Shown here: positions 57,395 through 64,000 of the stretch, one piece after another
Layout of the letters: every line of letters starts with the position of its first letter
Numbering within the stretch: position 1 is the stretch's first letter
Notes under the pieces: generated by a model
Seen by the model: the letters and a program-made list of their open reading frames with translations, nothing else
What the model was told of the DNA's origin: nothing
Database searches by the model: none
Made by a program: the position numbers and the translations under genes
Assembly: GCF_009730915.1 (NCBI RefSeq)
Contig: NC_052488.1
Location: 22,729,868-22,793,867 of the forward strand
Direction: 5' to 3'
Length of the DNA stretch: 64,000 bases
From: Dioscorea cayenensis subsp. rotundata
Taxonomy: Eukaryota > Streptophyta > Magnoliopsida > Dioscoreales > Dioscoreaceae

Positions 57395-57600
57395 AAATTT
57401 TCTTCAATGGAAAACATTTTCAAGTCTTGATCTTGAGGTGATGAATTGATGATCCAAGGTGCTGGTCAAGAGGCACAGGATGCTGGTAATACTTCCTATT
57501 CATGAACTTAATAAAGTATCAGGACTTATCTAGTTGTTTTTAAAGAGTTTTCATGGTTTCAACTTTCAACCAACTAATGCATTTGCATTTTCATAGATTT
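57395..57600 (+). pseudogene. Relic of the last exon and 3' UTR of the hAT-derived gene
   Basis: AGTCTTGATCTTGAGG, then CCAAGGTGCTGGTC and AGAGGCA-type sequence, match exon 4 at 28269-28312. TCATGAACTTAATAAAGTAT and AGTTGTTTTTA match the 3' UTR at 28382-28450. The intron end TTTTCAG of the parent is TTTTCAA here, the GAT repeat is missing, and no upstream exons are present. It lies next to LecRK3 just as the parent lies next to LecRK1. Confidence 0.75.
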
Positions 57601-57713
57601 TACATCTGAAATTAAAATTAGTATGATTTGAGATTAAAAACCATATCAGTGTTAAAGAGGAGAGTAGCAAACTTTTGGAATTCAAGAATATAAAGAAAAA
57701 CAAAGTTCATTGT

Positions 57714-59750
57714 TTACTGGGCAAAATAAACATGTTCATCTTCATGCAGTAGTGACTGCTGTTCTTCAAGTACTTTGGATTCACTGAAAGAAGATAAAGT
57801 TGAAAGGTTAGTTGCTGAGACTCTGTTATCTAACTCATGCTTGGACAATTCAGGAACGGGTAAATCTCCATCAAGAAAGCGAACAACTTGGCTCATGCTT
57901 GGCCTAGCTGCAGCCACAGGATGTGAGCATAATAGCCCAAGTTTCAATACCAACTCCAGTTCCTGCATCTCAAAATCACTTCCTAGTTTTGGATCCCTTG
58001 TCTCCAAAAAAGCTCCACTTCTCCAACATCTCCTGACCCAATCCACTAAATTCAAAGACTCTGGTGATGCTTGTTGTTCTATTGGCCTCCTTCCACATGC
58101 CACTTCAAGCAGAAACACACCAAATGCAAAGACATCAGTGCAAGGGGCTGCCCTTCCCGTCCTAGTGAACTCTGGGGCAATGTACCCCATTGTCCCTACA
58201 ACGTGAGTGGTTCTAGGATCAGAACCATGATCATATAGTCTTGAAAGCCCAAAGTCTCCAAGTTTTCCATTCATTTCACCATCTAACAAAACATTGGAGG
58301 CTTTTATATCTCTGTGAATAACCACTTGTTCCCATTGTTCATGCAGATAGAACAGTCCTGAAGCCACACCTTTGATGATCTGAAACCTCTGCCTCCAATT
58401 CACTCTCGTAGGCCATGTGTCTTCAAAGAGGAACTTATCAAGACTTCCGTTAGGCATGAATTCATAGACCAAGAGAAGCTCACCTTTGCGTCGGCAGTAG
58501 CCCAGGAGTTGTACTAAGTTCCGGTGACGAAGACGACCAATGCTTACAATCTCAGCAATGAACTCTTTCACTGCATGTTTAGTATCATGTGATACTCTTT
58601 TCACAGCAATATCAACTTGGGAAGAAGGTAGTTTCCCTTTGTAGACCCTGCCAAAACCTCCAACTCCTAAGAGCTCTGCATCTCTGAAACCTCTGGTTGC
58701 TTTGTAGAGCTCTTTGTATGAAAATCTATGGGGTCTGTACTCAATCTCCCAATCTTCCAAAACTTCCTTGAATTTCATCCTTCTTCTCACCATTATTCCA
58801 ATGACAATGCACATCACAAATACAAACAAAACAGCACCCAAGGCAACCACAAATATCAATCTTGTTTTACTTGCTGTTGAATTATTCATCTGGTTTCTTG
58901 GAGGGACTGAAGGAAGGCTTGAGAGATTAAGTGCATGAGACTGACCATTCACTTTGAAGCTCCATCCCAGAACATAATGAGATGCTATAACAGAGCCAGA
59001 AGAAGAAGAGAAGCCAACATACATAGTGTCATAGATAACAGAGGAAATATTGATAGTTGAAGACAACAGAGGAAATCTTGGTTTCATGACATTAATTGGG
59101 GAAATTGTCACGTTGAACTTCATATCTAGACTATCATATTCAACCCAAACCTGAATTGGTTCGCCACTGGAAAGGCTCAAATTCTTAAACCCAGCAACAT
59201 CATCAGCATAGTATGATGCTGGAGCAGCAGCAATGGATTTCAAACCATTAACATCAATCCCAACATGATTGTTATCAATGTCATTAAAGTCAATGTTCAA
59301 GATGGTATCAAACTCAATTGCAATGACATGGTTGGAGGAGTTTCCATTGTTGCTTTGATTGAAGAGACCAAGATACTGAAGGGGTAAAGCTCCAGGGAGA
59401 CTTCTTGTAGGGGAGATAACCAGAGCAAGGCCATGAGCACTCAAGTCTACATACTCAGAGACAATTGCAAACACAAAAGTGGTTGAAAAGGAGTTAGGAT
59501 TACCATCTTTGTTCTTGAAAAGGAGTGGGACTTGGTGGAATGCATGGCCTTGTTGGTTCTTTGTAGTGTTGGTCATCTTCAAAAGGCCATCCGGTGAGAT
59601 CTCTGAGATGCCATCAAGGTGCAAGTCTGTATTTCTGAATCCATTATACATGAATTCATTATCTTCACTGGAGGTTGCAAGAGTAACAAGAAGAGAAAGC
59701 AGTGTGACTATGGAGATCACTTCTCTCATCTTCATTCGGATAATCCACAA
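57714..59750 (-). CDS. L-type lectin receptor kinase, copy 3 (LecRK3), intact
   Basis: A single exon of 678 codons from ATG 59750 (an ATG at 59735, MKMREV, is an alternative). A signal peptide (about residues 1-27) is followed by the legume-lectin domain (IEFDT, NDIDNNHVGID; about 30-270). A transmembrane helix spans about 298-321 (LIFVVALGAVLFVFVMCIVI). The kinase has GVGGFGRVYKG (362-372), AVK Lys384, HRD (480-482), DFG (499-501) and APE (525-527), so it should be active. It has diverged well from LecRK1 and LecRK2. The role is a plasma-membrane receptor with an extracellular lectin domain, likely in defence or stress signalling; the ligand is unknown. Confidence 0.95.
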   Translation of the reverse strand: MWIIRMKMREVISIVTLLSLLVTLATSSEDNEFMYNGFRNTDLHLDGISEISPDGLLKMTNTTKNQQGHAFHQVPLLFKNKDGNPNSFSTTFVFAIVSEYVDLSAHGLALVISPTRSLPGALPLQYLGLFNQSNNGNSSNHVIAIEFDTILNIDFNDIDNNHVGIDVNGLKSIAAAPASYYADDVAGFKNLSLSSGEPIQVWVEYDSLDMKFNVTISPINVMKPRFPLLSSTINISSVIYDTMYVGFSSSSGSVIASHYVLGWSFKVNGQSHALNLSSLPSVPPRNQMNNSTASKTRLIFVVALGAVLFVFVMCIVIGIMVRRRMKFKEVLEDWEIEYRPHRFSYKELYKATRGFRDAELLGVGGFGRVYKGKLPSSQVDIAVKRVSHDTKHAVKEFIAEIVSIGRLRHRNLVQLLGYCRRKGELLLVYEFMPNGSLDKFLFEDTWPTRVNWRQRFQIIKGVASGLFYLHEQWEQVVIHRDIKASNVLLDGEMNGKLGDFGLSRLYDHGSDPRTTHVVGTMGYIAPEFTRTGRAAPCTDVFAFGVFLLEVACGRRPIEQQASPESLNLVDWVRRCWRSGAFLETRDPKLGSDFEMQELELVLKLGLLCSHPVAAARPSMSQVVRFLDGDLPVPELSKHELDNRVSATNLSTLSSFSESKVLEEQQSLLHEDEHVYFAQ

Positions 59751-59997
59751 AACTCAGGAAGAAAACTATGCTCTTCAGGAATTAAATTTCTTATAGGCTG
59801 GTAAGAGGAAAGTCATTGGTTGACTAGCTTTTTTTTTTTTATATATATATATATATTTATTTAATTGAGAGAGCGGATGACTTGCTCAATTTTTAAATGG
59901 CATTCACTGTGTGTGTGGATTTAAAAAAATAATGAAGAGGTGTATCTATTAATTATTTCATAACATGAAGAATCATATAGAAATTTATTTATATATA
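59751..59997. other. LecRK3 promoter region
   Basis: It includes a T-run and TA tract at about 59830-59855; nothing else is seen. Confidence 0.5.
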
Positions 59998-62428
59998 TAT
60001 TTTTTTTTAAAAAGGTGGATAAACCACTACTAATTAAAAAGGAGCAAAGTACACCAACCACTAGATGTGGTAAAGTACAGCAAAAAGAAAACAACAAAAC
60101 GGGCAGCCGGCCCCAAACACACAAGCACTAGAAGCACCTAGCCATCGCCTGGAGCAATCGACTCCTCAGTAGCCCGAATCTCACCAATATCCTGAACACG
60201 AGGACCAAGAAACTCCAGACTCCTTCTGACAGCGCTAATGTCATCCTCCATCTTCGCCCTAGGACCCTCTGCGATAGAAGAGCACCACGATAGCAACAAA
60301 CGATCAGTTTTGACCATAATACTGTGAACAGGCAAAGCAATTGCATTAAAAATACAATCATTCATAGCAAGCCAGATATTCCAAATTATCGCTTTTGACA
60401 ATAAGTCACCAAAAAGTCTCCTATCAACATGTAAACTAGAACGTCAATGACTCCAGAGATCCTCAATCGAAAGTGGCAAAGTAGGAAGTTGAAGAATTCG
60501 CGCGAAATAATCCCACAACTGCTTTGCAAAAGAACAATTCACGAACAAGTGGTCGTTGGTCTCAGAACCGGCGTGACAAAAGACACAAGTATCTGTAGGC
60601 AGTCTGTTACATCTCCGTCTTGCTAGATTGTCCAAGGTCAGGATTTTGTTTTTCCACACAAGCCAGTTGAAGAGGTTGATTTTTTTTGGGCACCCACCAC
60701 GCCAAAAGAAACGCGAAATAGGGCAACGGAGCCCCCCATCAGTCAGGAATGAATAGAAGGACTTAACTGAGAACAACCCATTCCCATTGAATCTCCACCG
60801 TTTCTTATCCGCCGCCCCATGCTCAGAAGGTCGTAAACTAGCACTAATCTGCAAGATCACATCATTCCCAGAAAAAGGGGGCTCGTCCAACCAATGGAGA
60901 AGCTCTTGGATCGTACCATTAGGGCAGTGGCTGGCGCTGAAAAACTCCGGCCACAAGTTCATAGGGGCACAACCACTAATCCAACCGTCTTTCCAAAAAA
61001 GGGTCTCCCTACCGGTGACAACATCGTGAGTGAAACAATTCCTGAGAGCCGGCAAGCAGGACAACACCCCTGACCAAAAAAAAGAGATTCTACCAGACTG
61101 ATTAGGCCACAACCAATTCCGAACTAAGCCGTAGTTGAATTGAATAATCTTAGCACCTCCCCAATTAGAATCCAACATGAATTTCACCCACCATTTACCA
61201 AGGAGAGCCTGATCGAAATTGGGTAGATCAAGAATACCCCAGCCTCCCTGATCACGCGGTCGACAAAGACTTTTCCAACTAACCAAACGGCAGCCTGGAT
61301 GGTCAATATCCGGACCCGACCAGAGGAAATCCCTTCGAATACGGTCAATGTCCTTGATGACCCACCTCGGCAGCCGACAGTACCGAGTTCACCAAAGTAA
61401 GTCTCCCACCTAATGAGATATGACGCAACTTCCAAGATCCGAGTCTACGTCGCACTTTGAGGATAAGCCCTTCCCAATCTTGCCTACGCGGACGTCTCCC
61501 TGAAATTGGAATTCCCAAGTAGGTGACAGGAAGTAACCCCTATTGCGGTGTAGGCGTCCCGCAGCGGCCCCTATCGGGGAGCTCCCCATTCTACAAGAGT
61601 AAAGACGGGTTTTAGAGAGTTGGTTTCCAAACCCCGACATCCCTCAAATAAAGTCAGAATCGACTTGATGATCCTAAGATCCTCAAGACCCCCGACGCCG
61701 TAATTAGCAGATCATCCGCATAGTGCAGATTGCATTTACTCCCAAAATCACCCAAAGGAACACCGACTAAAATTTTGGAGTTAAGAGCATGGTAAAACAT
61801 CGCACTTTTCGAGTCATCGGGTCACCAAGATAAAAAGTAGCGGTGACGGAGGATCACCCTCGTCATGACCCTCTTTTTATATCTTATGTACCCATTCGGA
61901 TTCCCATTGACCAGGATAGAAGCTTTTGACGAGCTCAGAAGACTTTTAATCCAACTAATCCATCTTCCCCCAAACCCCCGGGCATGCAAGAGATCCAAAA
62001 GAAAATCCCAATCCACGAGATCGAAAGCCTTAGCAAAATCCACTTTTAAAATATACCCTGGGAGCTTACGTTTATGAAAGCTAAAAATCAATTCCTCAGC
62101 TGTGGCAATATTATCAAGTATGCACCTACCCTTCAAAAAGGCCGACTGGTCCGAATCAACCAAAATGTTCATAAACCCACTAAGCCGAGACGCTAAAATT
62201 TTTGATAAAATTTTAAGCGTGGAGTTAATTAAACTAATGGGGCGGAAATCCCGAGGTGACTCCGGGGTGTCCACTTTGGGGATAAGCACAATATTCGCCC
62301 AGTTAATACGCTCTAAGTTAGCTGTCCCCCAATAGAAGTCCTGGCGGAGATGCAACAAGTCCAATTTAATTAACTCCCAAAATTGCCTGAAGAAATGGAG
62401 GGGAAACCCATCAGGATAAGCCCTTCCA
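59998..62428 (-). mobile_element. LINE in minus orientation, cut by the assembly gap
   Basis: It starts with the tail GTGGATAAACCAC (60015-60027) and the hairpin ACCACTAGATGTGGT (60057-60071), both reversed. It continues upstream through ORF2 pieces: 60401-60138 (IIWNIWLAMNDCIFNAIAL), 61286-60444 (zf-RVT with TCVFCHAGSETNDHLFVNC intact) and 62364-61822 (RT core with LKVDFAKAFDLVDWDF). Frames change at about 60.42, 61.28, 61.43, 61.64 and 61.82 kb, so this copy is dead. The 5' part would lie in or beyond the gap. Confidence 0.85.
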
Positions 62429-63428
62429 NNNNNNNNNNNNNNNNNNNNNNNNNNNNNNNNNNNNNNNNNNNNNNNNNNNNNNNNNNNNNNNNNNNNNNNN
62501 NNNNNNNNNNNNNNNNNNNNNNNNNNNNNNNNNNNNNNNNNNNNNNNNNNNNNNNNNNNNNNNNNNNNNNNNNNNNNNNNNNNNNNNNNNNNNNNNNNNN
62601 NNNNNNNNNNNNNNNNNNNNNNNNNNNNNNNNNNNNNNNNNNNNNNNNNNNNNNNNNNNNNNNNNNNNNNNNNNNNNNNNNNNNNNNNNNNNNNNNNNNN
62701 NNNNNNNNNNNNNNNNNNNNNNNNNNNNNNNNNNNNNNNNNNNNNNNNNNNNNNNNNNNNNNNNNNNNNNNNNNNNNNNNNNNNNNNNNNNNNNNNNNNN
62801 NNNNNNNNNNNNNNNNNNNNNNNNNNNNNNNNNNNNNNNNNNNNNNNNNNNNNNNNNNNNNNNNNNNNNNNNNNNNNNNNNNNNNNNNNNNNNNNNNNNN
62901 NNNNNNNNNNNNNNNNNNNNNNNNNNNNNNNNNNNNNNNNNNNNNNNNNNNNNNNNNNNNNNNNNNNNNNNNNNNNNNNNNNNNNNNNNNNNNNNNNNNN
63001 NNNNNNNNNNNNNNNNNNNNNNNNNNNNNNNNNNNNNNNNNNNNNNNNNNNNNNNNNNNNNNNNNNNNNNNNNNNNNNNNNNNNNNNNNNNNNNNNNNNN
63101 NNNNNNNNNNNNNNNNNNNNNNNNNNNNNNNNNNNNNNNNNNNNNNNNNNNNNNNNNNNNNNNNNNNNNNNNNNNNNNNNNNNNNNNNNNNNNNNNNNNN
63201 NNNNNNNNNNNNNNNNNNNNNNNNNNNNNNNNNNNNNNNNNNNNNNNNNNNNNNNNNNNNNNNNNNNNNNNNNNNNNNNNNNNNNNNNNNNNNNNNNNNN
63301 NNNNNNNNNNNNNNNNNNNNNNNNNNNNNNNNNNNNNNNNNNNNNNNNNNNNNNNNNNNNNNNNNNNNNNNNNNNNNNNNNNNNNNNNNNNNNNNNNNNN
63401 NNNNNNNNNNNNNNNNNNNNNNNNNNNN
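62429..63428. other. Assembly gap, 1000 N
   Basis: Exactly 1000 N, probably a fixed-size filler rather than a measured length. The 5' end of the LINE and the junction to the GC-rich DNA are lost here. Confidence 1.
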
Positions 63429-64000
63429 TTGCTGCAGTTCTTGGGTATTTTGGTTCGGTCTTGGAGGCTGGCTACGGCGCGTGGTGTGAGGCGCATGCAG
63501 TAGAAGGTAGGCCGAGACGTCCGGCAACCCGGCACGTGCCCGACTCGGGCAAGCCGTGGGTTCGTTGACCGTGTAGGCCCGGTAGGCAGGCGATGCGGGT
63601 TGAAAACAGGTTGAGCTTCTTCCAACCCGTGGCCCGGCGGGTTGGCCGTGGTCAACCGCGGGCCAAGACCATGGGGCCCGACCCTAACTAAGCAGGGTTG
63701 CGACCCGGGTTCCCGTACCAAAGTCGACTCGGTGGGTTGGAGCTCGATTAACCAGTTGGTCTTCACGGCTATGAGTCACGAATTCATAGCCATTGGCTAT
63801 AATTTCAAATTTTTAAATTTTTCAGATTTTTAAAAAATTCTTATAAATTTCTATATATACCCCACCCCACTATTATTTACTTTTTACCAATTATTACTCT
63901 TTCCCAACCCTCTACTCTAATGCTCTCTTAATCTCTTACTTTCATTCTCTCATAATCTCACTCTCTCAAGACTTATTATTGGGATTCTTGGAGTTTAATT
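63429..64000. other. GC-rich CCCG/GGGTTGG-type DNA followed by a possible promoter
   Basis: 63480-63770 is rich in CCCGG, GGGTTGG and ACCCGGGT motifs, unlike the AT-rich surroundings and similar in style to the subterminal zones of plant hAT elements. A CTATATATACC box near 63851 and a CT-rich stretch to 63970 resemble a promoter and leader. The right edge cuts off whatever follows. The assignment to a transposon is a guess. Confidence 0.3.

Noticed and set aside
62370-63766. Long ORFs of 368-451 codons
   Set aside because: They consist almost entirely of N bases translated as X.
1-64000. CRISPR arrays, operons, bacterial genes or tRNA genes
   Set aside because: No spaced identical repeats of CRISPR type, no compact bacterial gene layout, and no cloverleaf with A and B boxes was noticed by eye; a tRNAscan run was not possible.

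Overview
This is nuclear DNA from a flowering plant. The window holds intron-bearing plant genes with GT-AG junctions, including chloroplast Rubisco activase, a thaumatin-like protein and L-type lectin receptor kinases. The intergenic DNA is AT-rich, with TA, AAAT and ATT microsatellites. Nested plant transposons and one 1000-N assembly gap (62429-63428) complete the picture. The species is not determined; a non-grass monocot such as yam is only an impression.

Gene-rich left half, 1-30.8 kb. In order: a RING-H2/DUF1117 E3 ligase running off the left edge (minus); a nine-exon Pumilio RNA-binding protein (plus); the Hsp70 exchange factor FES1 (plus); a thaumatin-like protein (minus, convergent with FES1); a decayed PPR gene; Rubisco activase with both alpha and beta coding potential (minus); and a domesticated hAT-type BED/DUF659 protein (plus). 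The last faces a lectin receptor kinase (LecRK1, minus).

Transposon block, 31-54.2 kb. This DNA separates LecRK1 from its close paralogue LecRK2. It contains several L1-type LINE fragments, a 638-bp non-autonomous hAT element with a perfect 8-bp target duplication, and a 9.6-kb decayed Mutator-like element carrying a MuDR/SWIM transposase and, on the other strand, an Ulp1-like protease. The Mutator element has a near-perfect 10-bp target duplication. There is also a 2-kb minus-strand retroelement and a 6.5-kb LINE whose 1271-codon ORF2 is open.

Right end, 54.5-64 kb. LecRK2 (three frame lesions) is followed by a relic of the last exon of the hAT-derived gene, intact LecRK3, and a second LINE in minus orientation that ends in the gap. 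Beyond the gap is GC-rich sequence that may belong to another transposon.

Two themes cut across the window. First, most frame breaks in otherwise conserved genes fit one extra base in a short homopolymer, which points to assembly over-calling at least as much as to decay. Second, LecRK1 and LecRK2 are mosaics: their lectin C-halves and juxtamembrane/kinase N-halves are almost identical even at silent sites, while other parts have diverged, as expected of gene conversion.
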